A DNA stretch of 5,684 nt, from the NCBI GenBank assembly GCA_946887105.1, contig CAMPKJ010000303.1:1-5684 (forward strand). Reading direction: 5' to 3'. Within the stretch, counting starts at the first letter, position 1. Every line of letters starts with the position of its first letter. A program made the position numbers and the translations under genes. Positions 1 through 5,684 of this stretch are shown in pieces. Below the pieces are notes generated by a model. That model did no database searches. It was not told the DNA's origin and saw only the letters and a list, made by a program, of their open reading frames with translations. The stretch comes from an uncultured Acidobacteriota bacterium (GTDB lineage Bacteria; Acidobacteriota; Thermoanaerobaculia; Gp7-AA8).

Positions 1-2922
1 CAGGTTCCTGATGTCGTCTTCGACGCGTCCCGGCGGATTGATGACTTTGTCGGGATCGACGAACAGGTTCGAGCCCTTCTCGTACGCGAGCTGGAAGTCG
101 GCGAACTCGAGGAGGAACTCGCGATACGAGTCGGCCGCGACGGGCGTGATGATGTCGGCCCGCCAGCTGGTCGGGCCGCCATCGAGCGGGCGCGTGCCGA
201 ACGTGATGCCGCTCTCCGAATGCTTCCACGTCGATCCGGCCGGCTCGATGACCAGACCGGCGTAGAGGCCGGCCTGCTGGTGCGTCGACGGACCGAAGTG
301 ATCGTGCGTGAAGACCGTGCGCAAGGTGCGGTCGACGTTGTTGTTGTTCAGCACGTCGTCGGCATACCAGCGCGAGATGGTGGTCTGCGCGCCGACGGCG
401 TCGGTGAAGAACGGATGCGCCTCCGGGGTGAGCGTGCGCTGGGTCGTGCCGTTGATCTCGAGGATGCCGCCCTTCGCGTTGATCGCGTCGATGCGCTCCA
501 GCACTTCGTCCGGCGAGAAGCTGCCGTCTTCGTAGTTGAAGCCGTTCGCCGCGCCGTCCGATGCCGTGACGTCGAACTTCACCAGGTGGATGTGCTGGCC
601 GATGATGTCCGTCGGCGTGCGCACCTGGAAGTCGTCCTGTTCGTAATTGCCCGGGATCAGGTTGACCAGGTGATAGGTGATGCAGTCGCGCGAGTTCGCA
701 CGGAAGAACAGCGGCTCGGGCGGACGATGGCCGTCCTCGGTCAGCTTGACGTCCTGCCACAACGCCGTGATGCGCTGCTGCGGGAAGTGCCACTGCGCCT
801 TGTTGAACTTCACGTCGAGCTGGAACGACGCGGCCCTGTACGTGCGCGGATTGCCGGTCGCGGCACCCTCGTCGGTCACGCACGGATCGGCATACGGCGC
901 GCCCGGTTTGCGCGGCAGGCCGTTGGTCACGAAACTGCCCGCCGTTCCATCCGGCTTGAACGTGGAATGCGTGCGCTGCTCGTGGAACTGCATCGCCGCG
1001 ATCTCGACCGCGGTGCCGTTTTCCGGAAGCTCCAGCGCGTCCGCGGTCACGAGCACCTTGCTGAAGTCGAGTCGATTCTGGACCTGCTGCACCGTCCCGC
1101 CTTTGATGACGTGCCGCGGCAGTCCGCCGTCGTCGACGGTATCGAGAGGCGGATGCGGCGGGCGATGTCCGGCCAGTCCGGGGATGAAGAACGGATAGCC
1201 GGGATTGCCGGTGCCGTTGATGCGCACCTGTCCGTTGACGATGGTCACCGTCGCGCCGGGAAGCGGGGCCATGGCCTTGGTCGGCAGCGGGACGATGGCG
1301 GGAATCGGCGTGCCGCGGTTGATCTCGCCGTCCGGCAAGGCGCGCGCGGTGATCGACGGACGCCCGTCGGGATCGAGCGCCGTTCCCTTCTCCAGCACGT
1401 CGTGTACGCGCCACATCGCCCACATGCCCTGCGCGAAGTGCGGATAGAAGTGGCAGTGGAAGATCGAGTCGCCGACCGCGAGATTGCGGTTGCCGCTGCC
1501 GTGATAGACCATCTCCAGCGTGAACGCGCTGCCCGGTCCGATGGCCTGGCTGTCGAGGTAGGCGGAATCGTCCTCGTTCGGCGTGTGCAGCCACTGGTGC
1601 GTGTGCTGGTGATGGATGTGGTGCTCTTTCGAGCCGGCGTGCACGACCCGGAACTTCACGTGATCGCGCAGGTAGCTGTGGTAGACGTTCGACGGATCGT
1701 CCGGAAAGAACGCCTTCTGCGCCTTGCGGATCTGCTGCGTGAAACAGCCCAGTTCTCCGGCCCGGATCTGCTCGATCGTGCACGGCGCGTTGGCCGGAAC
1801 GTCCACCACCATGGCCGGATCGCCGACCGTCCACGCGGAGAGGAAGAACTCCTCGTACTTGCACTCCACGCAGTCCTTCATCGGCCCGATCTTGAAGCGG
1901 TTGGCGAGGATCTCCGCGCCGATGCCGCCCGTGCCGTAGTTGATCGCGAACGCGTCGCGCGCGCTGTGCAACGTCTCCTTCAGCTGCGCGTTCTCGAATT
2001 GCGGAAAGGCCTGCACCGCGCCGATCTCGTCGTGATAGATGGTCACGAATTCGCGGAAGGGCTGCTCGCGGTCGGGCTCCACTTTCACCGCCGGATACGT
2101 GCCCGCCGGGAAGCGTCCGGCGTTCGGTCCCGTGATCAGCGCGGTCAGGTCGGTGTGGACGATGTTGTTGTCCCCGTCCAGCATCTTCAGGACCGGCAGT
2201 CCCTCGTATGGGTGACCGGCCGGATACACGGCGTTGTAATTGATGACCGGAAAACCGGCGCCGTTCGTGCTCGTGGTCACGAGGACGAGGTCCTGCGCCG
2301 TGATCTGGCTGCGATACCACTCGGCATTCGCCGGCTGCACGGTGACTGCGCCGAACAGACCGGCGTTGATCTGTCCGCCGTCGCCTTCGCCGCCGGTGAC
2401 CGCACCCATGCTGTGGATGAGGTGACTCCCTTCCCGTTCGGCGAAGTAGAGATAGGACCGGCTTTGTCCCGGGAGCGTGAGGCTGTTCGGGTTGTTGCCG
2501 ATGTGCGAGCCGTCCCAGAGGATGTTGCCGGCCAGCTGCAGACCGACGATGTGTACCGAGGCTTCGCGCGTCGCCGGCTGTTGATTGTCGCGAGGCGTTT
2601 CGGCGAGCAGGTTCTGGAAGTCGATTTCCAGGCAGTCGCCGACGTTCATGCGCAACACCATCGGGCGCGGGCGCTTGTCGGCGCGCAGCTTGACGTTGCC
2701 TTTGGTGAGGCCGAGTTGGGGATCGATCGGTTCGACGTCGCGGCGCAGCGCGTACATCATTCCCTGCGGCTGCACCGCGCCGAGGCGGTTCCAGAAGAAG
2801 GGCTGATCGAACGCGACCACGTCGGCCACGATCGTGCGCGTGCAGGTGGGACCGCTCTGTGCGGCTGCCGGCAGCGCGGCGAGAAGCAGTGCCGGCAGGA
2901 TCGAGTGCAGACGGTGACGCAT
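1..2922 (-). CDS. Large secreted multicopper oxidase, MnxG-like, C-terminus cut by window edge
   Basis: Probable exported copper oxidase using O2 as electron acceptor; the substrate is unknown, and manganese(II) is a guess from resemblance to large MnxG-type enzymes. I translated all 974 visible codons on the minus strand and found no stop or frameshift. Residues 1-21 form a signal peptide (basic MRHRLH, hydrophobic core, AAA before Q22), so the enzyme is likely periplasmic or extracellular. Copper motifs in order: HxxHxH within HHQHTHQW (437-444); HCHFYPHFAQGM (489-500), giving type-1 ligands C490, H495 and M500; HIH (777-779); HDH in HDHFGPSTHQQAGL (873-886). Cupredoxin-like segments ending GLFGAV (near 187) and GLYAGL (885-890) support a multi-domain fold. 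A CxxC (C351, C354) has unknown role. The visible part is already about twice a normal three-domain laccase. Start: ATG at 2922 with AAAGGAG eight bases upstream. It lies 77 bp downstream of the response-regulator gene, same strand. Family confident; substrate not. Confidence 0.85.
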   Translation of the reverse strand, partial: MRHRLHSILPALLLAALPAAAQSGPTCTRTIVADVVAFDQPFFWNRLGAVQPQGMMYALRRDVEPIDPQLGLTKGNVKLRADKRPRPMVLRMNVGDCLEIDFQNLLAETPRDNQQPATREASVHIVGLQLAGNILWDGSHIGNNPNSLTLPGQSRSYLYFAEREGSHLIHSMGAVTGGEGDGGQINAGLFGAVTVQPANAEWYRSQITAQDLVLVTTSTNGAGFPVINYNAVYPAGHPYEGLPVLKMLDGDNNIVHTDLTALITGPNAGRFPAGTYPAVKVEPDREQPFREFVTIYHDEIGAVQAFPQFENAQLKETLHSARDAFAINYGTGGIGAEILANRFKIGPMKDCVECKYEEFFLSAWTVGDPAMVVDVPANAPCTIEQIRAGELGCFTQQIRKAQKAFFPDDPSNVYHSYLRDHVKFRVVHAGSKEHHIHHQHTHQWLHTPNEDDSAYLDSQAIGPGSAFTLEMVYHGSGNRNLAVGDSIFHCHFYPHFAQGMWAMWRVHDVLEKGTALDPDGRPSITARALPDGEINRGTPIPAIVPLPTKAMAPLPGATVTIVNGQVRINGTGNPGYPFFIPGLAGHRPPHPPLDTVDDGGLPRHVIKGGTVQQVQNRLDFSKVLVTADALELPENGTAVEIAAMQFHEQRTHSTFKPDGTAGSFVTNGLPRKPGAPYADPCVTDEGAATGNPRTYRAASFQLDVKFNKAQWHFPQQRITALWQDVKLTEDGHRPPEPLFFRANSRDCITYHLVNLIPGNYEQDDFQVRTPTDIIGQHIHLVKFDVTASDGAANGFNYEDGSFSPDEVLERIDAINAKGGILEINGTTQRTLTPEAHPFFTDAVGAQTTISRWYADDVLNNNNVDRTLRTVFTHDHFGPSTHQQAGLYAGLVIEPAGSTWKHSESGITFGTRPLDGGPTSWRADIITPVAADSYREFLLEFADFQLAYEKGSNLFVDPDKVINPPGRVEDDIRNL

Positions 2923-2930
2923 GGGTGAGG

Positions 2931-2937
2931 CTCCTTT
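2931..2937 (-). promoter_or_regulatory. Ribosome binding site of the multicopper oxidase
   Basis: On the minus strand this reads AAAGGAG, eight bases before the ATG at 2922. It is a near-ideal Shine-Dalgarno sequence and fixes the start immediately before a good signal peptide. Confidence 0.85.
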
Positions 2938-2953
2938 CCGTATCTGAGCCGCA

Positions 2954-2983
2954 CGATGCGTCGGCAGGCGCGAGCGCGCATCG
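2954..2983. repeat. Inverted repeat between response regulator and oxidase genes
   Basis: CGATGCG (2954-2960) is perfectly complementary to CGCATCG (2977-2983), with a 16-base spacer that is itself GC-rich. It lies 17 bases past the stop of the response-regulator gene and about 17 bases before the Shine-Dalgarno of the oxidase. No T-tract follows on the minus strand, so a classical intrinsic terminator is unlikely. It could be an intercistronic stem-loop setting the ratio of the two products, or an operator. A 7-bp match in GC-rich DNA could also be chance. Confidence 0.4.
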
Positions 2984-2999
2984 GAGGAAGCGATAGTTT

Positions 3000-3677
3000 T
3001 CAACGCGTGCGATCCGGCACAAATGTGCCGGATGCGGCCGTGCTGTAGGCGTAGCGCATCAACTCCAGCCGGCTCGTCACCGAGAGTTTGCTGAAGATGG
3101 AGGTGAGGTGATGGCGCACGGTGGTCTCGCTGATGAAGAGGCGTTCGGCGATGGCCCGGTTCTTCAGCCCCAGGCTCACCATGTCGAACACTTCGCGCTC
3201 GCGCGGCGTGAGCGCGTCGAGCAGGCGCGCATCGCGCGGCAGCTTCGCCGCACCGCCGAACATCAGCGAGAGCATCGACGGCTCGATCCACGCCTCCCCT
3301 GCCAGCACCGCGCGGATGCCGCGAATGAGCACGTCCGCGGTGCGATGCTTCAACACGATCCCCAGCGCGCCGTGCCCCAGGAGCAGCGCGAGCCAGTGCT
3401 GGTCATCGTGGCACGTGAGCACCAGCACGGGACGCGGACGCGCCTGCGCGATCAGCGCGGCCATGACCTCGCCGCCGATCACGCGTCCATCGAGATCCGG
3501 ATCGATGACCACCACGTCGGGCGAGGTCGCGCGCATCGCCTCCGCCAGCGCATCGACACCGTTCGCACACTCTCCCGCGAGCGCCAGTCCCGCATCGGCG
3601 GCGATCAAACGCGCGGCAGCAGTGCGAACGATGGGAAGGTCGCCGGTCACGAGCACCGTGGGGATCCGTGGAAGCAT
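3000..3677 (-). CDS. LuxR/NarL-family two-component response regulator
   Basis: Cytoplasmic DNA-binding transcription regulator of 225 aa, the normal length for the NarL/FixJ class. The receiver domain spans about residues 6-122: D59 is the predicted phosphorylation site (VVVIDPDLDG), with conserved T88 (VLVLT) and K110 (GIVLK). The acidic pocket at the end of the first strand reads TGD (11-13), not the usual DD, so one of the acidic pair is missing. The LuxR helix-turn-helix spans about 154-212: LTPREREVFDMVSLGLKNRAIAERL, then FISETTVRHHLTSIFSKL, with the expected recognition helix. A short linker joins the domains. Start: ATG at 3677, with AGAGGT (3694-3689) eleven bases upstream. It lies upstream of the oxidase on the same strand and diverges from the exported-protein gene, so either could be its target. 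No histidine kinase is in the window. Domain calls are confident; target and signal unknown. Confidence 0.95.
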   Translation of the reverse strand: MLPRIPTVLVTGDLPIVRTAAARLIAADAGLALAGECANGVDALAEAMRATSPDVVVIDPDLDGRVIGGEVMAALIAQARPRPVLVLTCHDDQHWLALLLGHGALGIVLKHRTADVLIRGIRAVLAGEAWIEPSMLSLMFGGAAKLPRDARLLDALTPREREVFDMVSLGLKNRAIAERLFISETTVRHHLTSIFSKLSVTSRLELMRYAYSTAASGTFVPDRTR

Positions 3678-3771
3678 GGGACACTCGGACCTCTTGCAGT
3701 AAAGGTGCAGAGATCGACGTGCCGCAGTAGCAATGTAGGTACAACGGTGTTACGGCGGCACGCGCGCTAGA
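3678..3771. promoter_or_regulatory. Divergent promoter region with small dyad
   Basis: This 94-bp gap separates the starts of the response regulator (minus) and the exported protein (plus), so promoters for both should lie in or overlap it. It contains TGTAGGTACA (3734-3743), a perfect 4-bp dyad with a 2-base centre, a possible operator. TAGAAT (3768-3773) resembles a plus-strand -10 box but overlaps the ATG at 3772, and no good -35 box is seen. I cannot place either promoter with confidence. Confidence 0.45.
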
Positions 3772-4305
3772 ATGCCAGCCATGTCCCGGACTCGGATGCT
3801 CGCCGCTCTCCTCGCGATCCAACTGCTCTCACTCGGTGCCATTGCACAAAGCGCGGAGTTCGGCCGCGGATCGAGCAGCGACGCGATCAAGGCCATCGCC
3901 AAAACGCGGCATCCGCTCTCCGGCTCACTCGCCCTCACCCGCTCCACCGGCACCCTCGGCGGCAACACCTATGACGCCACCCTCGGCGGCGAGCTTCTCG
4001 ACGACCGCCTCTGGTTCTTCGCCGCCGCATCCGTCTTCCCGCGCGTCGACTTCTCCACCGCCGACTTCACCGCCGCGGACTTCTCCACCGCCGACGCCAT
4101 CGACGCCAAGGCCACAGCGCAGCCGGTCGACTGGACCTCCGTCACCGGCTCCTTCCATCAGACGAACGACGTCTCCCTCCCGTCGTCGTTCTTCTCGCTG
4201 CGTTCGACGAGCATGCTGTCCGACCATGCGATGCTCGACTTCAGCGTCTCTCGCACGAAGGCCACACGCTCGCGGTTCGGCCTCACTCCGCTCGAGGGAC
4301 AGTGA
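3772..4305 (+). CDS. Short exported protein with TonB-receptor-like segment and pentapeptide repeats
   Basis: Function unknown; 177 aa. Residues 1-25 form a signal peptide (SRTR, then a hydrophobic stretch, AIA before Q26), so the product is exported. Residues about 48-92 (SGSLALTRSTGTLGGNTYD, then GGELLDDRLWFFAAASVFPRV) resemble the beta-strand pair with a GG-hydrophobic-DRLWFF motif common in barrels of TonB-dependent receptors. Residues 93-112 are four five-residue units (DFSTA DFTAA DFSTA DAIDA). A later stretch, FFSLRSTSMLSDHAMLDFSVSRTK, again looks like alternating barrel strands. Real receptors run to several hundred residues, and no plug or TonB box is visible, so this is either a stand-alone small outer-membrane or periplasmic protein or a receptor remnant. 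The reading frame past the stop does not resume barrel-like sequence, which argues against a simple frameshift. The start could be ATG 3772 or ATG 3781; neither has a clear Shine-Dalgarno. It diverges from the regulator gene. Confidence 0.6.
   Translation: MPAMSRTRMLAALLAIQLLSLGAIAQSAEFGRGSSSDAIKAIAKTRHPLSGSLALTRSTGTLGGNTYDATLGGELLDDRLWFFAAASVFPRVDFSTADFTAADFSTADAIDAKATAQPVDWTSVTGSFHQTNDVSLPSSFFSLRSTSMLSDHAMLDFSVSRTKATRSRFGLTPLEGQ
4048..4107 (+). repeat. 15-bp in-frame tandem repeat coding pentapeptides
   Basis: Four 15-bp units start with GAC at 4048, 4063, 4078 and 4093. Units 1 and 3 are identical at the DNA level; unit 2 differs slightly and unit 4 is degenerate. They encode DFSTA, DFTAA, DFSTA and DAIDA, resembling the spacing of pentapeptide-repeat proteins, but four units are too few to form a full solenoid. 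Confidence 0.7.
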
Positions 4306-4486
4306 CGCGCAAACGGTTCCGAAGACTGGAGTGGTCGTGCTCCTCGTGGTCTTCATCTTCGCCGTGCCGATTCTCGCTAGCCCGTCGTTCCGTGGCTCGC
4401 GTGTCGCGCCTCCCCCCGAGGAACCCGAGGAACCCGAGGAACTCCGAGGAACTCCGTCTTTGACCTGTGAATCGCAGCCCGAAAAC
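4306..4486. other. Intergenic gap between two convergent genes
   Basis: These 181 bp lie between the stops of the exported-protein gene and the DUF4256 gene. I see a tandem 9-bp repeat (annotated separately) and an imperfect hairpin (GAAGAC 4321-4326 with GTCTTC 4349-4354, plus inner GGAG 4328-4331 with CTCC 4340-4343). The hairpin has no following T-run, so I do not call it a terminator. No gene is supported here. Confidence 0.6.
4416..4456. repeat. Tandem 9-bp repeat CCGAGGAAC
   Basis: CCGAGGAAC occurs at 4416-4424, 4425-4433 and 4434-4442 without gaps, then at 4444-4452 after one inserted T, followed by T and CCG. The change from 9- to 10-bp spacing shows that the array is not constrained by a reading frame. 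It behaves like a noncoding microsatellite-type repeat and may vary in copy number between strains. Confidence 0.85.
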
Positions 4487-5104
4487 TCAGACCCGCAGCG
4501 ACCCGCGGAAGCCCCTCGCCGCATAGTACGAGGACGCGCCGTTGTGATAGACGAAGACGTGGTCGTAGCGGCGATCGCAGAACAGCGCGCCGTCGAGTTT
4601 TCGAATGGCCGCAGGCGTCGCGATCCAGCTCGACGTCTTCGTATCGAACTCGCCGAGCTTCTGCAGCGCGCGATACTCGTCTTCCGTCAGCAGCTCGATA
4701 CCCATCTCCTCCGCCATGTCCATCGCGCTGTTGGCCGGCTTGTGCTCCTTCCGCGAGTCGAGCGCTTCCCGGTCATAACAAACGCTCCTGCGGCCGGCCG
4801 GGCTCTCCGCCGAACAGTCATAAAAGAGGTACTGGCCCGTCTTCGAATCCCGCCCGACCACGTCCGGTTCACCGCCCGTTCGTTCCATTTCATGGAGCGA
4901 CCGCAGTTTCGCCGGATGCGCGTCCAGCCTCGCCCGGACATCCGCCCACTGAATCCCTTTGTGGCGGTTCATGTTTTTCTCGAAACGCGTCTTCAAGGTC
5001 ATCACCAACTCGTCGCGTCGCTGCGGCGAAAACTCCTCGCTCTTCGAGCTCTTGCGCGTCGTGGTCTTCGTCGTGGCCTTCGCCGTGGCCTTCGTTTTCG
5101 GCAT
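4487..5104 (-). CDS. DUF4256 family protein with Lys/Thr-rich N-terminal tail
   Basis: The biochemical role of this family is unknown. The protein is 205 aa with no signal peptide or membrane segment, so probably cytoplasmic. Residues 25-205 match my recollection of the DUF4256 pattern end to end: FSPQRRDELVMTLKTRFEKNMNRHKGIQW, HEMERTGGEPDVVG (71-84), FYDCSAESPAGRRSVCYDRE (94-113), SRKEHKP (117-123), DTKTSSW (154-160), FCDRRYDHVFVYHNGA (175-190), and ending AARGFRGSLRV. Ahead of this core is a low-complexity tail, KTKATAKATTKTTTRKSSK (3-21), built on a repeat. Start: ATG at 5104, preceded by GGAGG with a six-base spacer. A longer in-frame ATG at 5251 would add 49 residues with no family resemblance, would overlap the divergent ABC gene, and is rejected. 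The core seems intact. It converges with the exported-protein gene and diverges from the ABC ATPase gene; no functional link to either is evident. Confidence 0.85.
   Translation of the reverse strand: MPKTKATAKATTKTTTRKSSKSEEFSPQRRDELVMTLKTRFEKNMNRHKGIQWADVRARLDAHPAKLRSLHEMERTGGEPDVVGRDSKTGQYLFYDCSAESPAGRRSVCYDREALDSRKEHKPANSAMDMAEEMGIELLTEDEYRALQKLGEFDTKTSSWIATPAAIRKLDGALFCDRRYDHVFVYHNGASSYYAARGFRGSLRV
5061..5096 (-). repeat. 12-bp tandem repeat coding the basic tail
   Basis: Three 12-bp units (plus-strand GTGGTCTTCGTC, GTGGCCTTCGCC, GTGGCCTTCGTT) lie inside the start of the DUF4256 gene. On the minus strand they encode the K-A-T-A / K-A-T-T / K-T-T-T series. The unit length is a multiple of three, so gain or loss of a unit would change tail length without breaking the frame. 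Confidence 0.7.
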
Positions 5105-5110
5105 CACCTT

Positions 5111-5115
5111 CCTCC
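5111..5115 (-). promoter_or_regulatory. Ribosome binding site of the DUF4256 gene
   Basis: On the minus strand this reads GGAGG, six bases before the ATG at 5104. It decides the start at 5104 over the upstream ATG at 5251. Its first two bases also belong to the inverted repeat at 5114-5138. Confidence 0.8.
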
Positions 5116-5138
5116 GCCGGAGATCATACGTCCGGCGG
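5114..5138. promoter_or_regulatory. Perfect 8-bp inverted repeat in the divergent DUF4256/ABC promoter region
   Basis: CCGCCGGA (5114-5121) is perfectly complementary to TCCGGCGG (5131-5138), with a nine-base spacer. It ends in the Shine-Dalgarno of the DUF4256 gene and lies 52 bp before the ABC start. The spacer includes ATCATA (5123-5128), which on the minus strand is TATGAT, a good -10 box; TTGACA (5157-5152) is a perfect -35 box, but the 23-base spacing between them is too long for a standard promoter. The dyad could be a repressor operator or a leader hairpin limiting ribosome access. Structure seen; function inferred. Confidence 0.5.
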
Positions 5139-5190
5139 GGAGCGCGATGCCTGTCAACCAATTCGGTTGTTGCTCGTATCAGCCGGATGA

Positions 5191-5684
5191 ATGCCCCTCC
5201 AACTCCGGATCCACAGCCTCTCCAAAACCTATCCCAACGGCGTCCAAGCACTCAGGAACGTCACCCTCACCATCGGCGCGGGGATGTTCGGCCTTCTCGG
5301 GCCGAACGGCGCGGGCAAGTCGACGCTCATGCGCATCCTGGCCACGCTGCAGGAGCCGGACGCAGGCACGATCCACCTCGGCGAGATTGACGTAGTCAAA
5401 GACAAGGGCGCCGTGCGCGAGACGCTCGGCTATCTGCCGCAGGACTTCGGCGTCTATCGCAACGTCACCGCGGAAAAACTGCTCGACCACTTCGCCATCC
5501 TCGAAGGAATCGTCGATCGGTCTGAGCGCCGCGCGGTGACCGAGGGGCTGCTGCGGCAGACCAATCTCTGGGACGTGCGCAGGCAGAAACTCGGCGGCTA
5601 TTCCGGCGGCATGCGGCAGCGGTTCGGCATCGCCATCGCGCTACTCGGCAATCCGAAGCTGCTGATCGTCGACGAGCCGACCGC
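5191..5684 (+). CDS. ABC transporter ATP-binding protein, C-terminus cut by window edge
   Basis: Cytoplasmic ATPase subunit that would power a membrane transporter. The first 164 codons are visible. Motifs in order: Walker A GPNGAGKST (37-45), Q-loop YLPQDFGVY (81-89, Q84), signature YSGGMRQR (137-144), Walker B LLIVDEP (157-163) with catalytic E162. The GGMRQR signature and the LGYLPQDFGVY stretch are typical of exporter or drug/antibiotic-type ATPases of the CcmA/NatA-like group, where a separate permease gene usually follows; that would lie beyond the right edge. Substrate unknown. The start is firm: ATG 5191 is immediately preceded by an in-frame TGA (5188-5190). The Shine-Dalgarno is weak (CCGGA close to the ATG). 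Divergent from the DUF4256 gene, 86 bp apart. Confidence 0.95.
   Translation, partial: MPLQLRIHSLSKTYPNGVQALRNVTLTIGAGMFGLLGPNGAGKSTLMRILATLQEPDAGTIHLGEIDVVKDKGAVRETLGYLPQDFGVYRNVTAEKLLDHFAILEGIVDRSERRAVTEGLLRQTNLWDVRRQKLGGYSGGMRQRFGIAIALLGNPKLLIVDEPT

Noticed and set aside
220..2928. 902-codon open frame on the plus strand
   Set aside because: It is exactly antisense and codon-aligned to the multicopper oxidase. Its translation is Arg/Val/Asp-rich with no motifs, while the minus strand has signal peptide, RBS and copper sites.
3108..3770. 220- and 193-codon open frames on the plus strand opposite the response regulator
   Set aside because: They are shadows of a clear receiver plus LuxR gene on the minus strand and have no domain-like content.
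4321..4354. Bidirectional intrinsic terminator between convergent genes
   Set aside because: The stem is bulged and asymmetric, and no T-run follows on either strand.
4416..4456. Possible CRISPR array
   Set aside because: Units are 9 bp with no spacers, far from the repeat-spacer layout of CRISPR.
4331..4470. Signal-like hydrophobic stretch (VVVLLVVFIFAVPILAS) after a possible GTG start, followed by a PEEPEE segment
   Set aside because: The frame has no stop before 5395 and would run antisense through all of DUF4256. The Pro/Glu part is only the 9-bp repeat translated, and the RBS is poor.
5105..5251. Longer DUF4256 protein starting at 5251
   Set aside because: The added 49 residues lack family resemblance, would overlap the ABC gene start, and the good Shine-Dalgarno is at 5111-5115 before the ATG at 5104.
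3836..5395. 519-codon open frame on the plus strand
   Set aside because: It overlaps the exported-protein gene in another frame, then runs antisense to DUF4256 and into the ABC gene. The product is Ser/Pro/Arg-rich low complexity, typical of a GC-rich shadow.

Overview
The window is 5684 bases of GC-rich bacterial DNA. Coding is dense, and the strong GC third-position bias produces long antisense shadow ORFs. The gene content suggests a soil or sediment Gram-negative outside the best-known phyla, possibly Acidobacteriota or a relative: a very large secreted multicopper oxidase, a NarL-type response regulator, a short exported protein resembling a TonB-receptor barrel, a DUF4256 protein and an ABC ATPase. 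This placement is inference from gene style only. No rRNA or other phylogenetic marker is present.

Left part (1-3677, minus strand): a LuxR/NarL-family response regulator (3000-3677) is followed after 77 bp by an exported multicopper oxidase that runs off the left edge (974 codons visible). The oxidase resembles the large, MnxG-like (manganese-oxidase type) multicopper oxidases. All four histidine motifs expected for copper binding are visible, but the pair that is usually C-terminal comes first. An inverted repeat lies in the gap between the two genes. The regulator may control or be cotranscribed with the oxidase; no sensor kinase is visible.

Middle (3678-4486): a 94-bp divergent promoter region with a small dyad, then on the plus strand a short exported protein (3772-4305). 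It carries a motif like that in TonB-dependent receptor barrels and an in-frame run of pentapeptide repeats, but is far too short to be a receptor. The 181-bp gap between this gene and the convergent DUF4256 gene holds a 9-bp tandem repeat cluster and a weak hairpin.

Right part (4487-5684): a DUF4256 gene on the minus strand (4487-5104) with a Lys/Thr-rich repetitive N-terminal tail, divergent from an ABC transporter ATPase gene on the plus strand that starts at 5191 and is cut by the right edge. The 86-bp divergent gap holds a perfect 8-bp inverted repeat that touches the Shine-Dalgarno sequence of the DUF4256 gene.

Nothing here proves a wholly new system. The most interesting items are the motif order of the oxidase and its linkage to an apparent orphan regulator, the receptor-like stub, and the hairpin in front of DUF4256.
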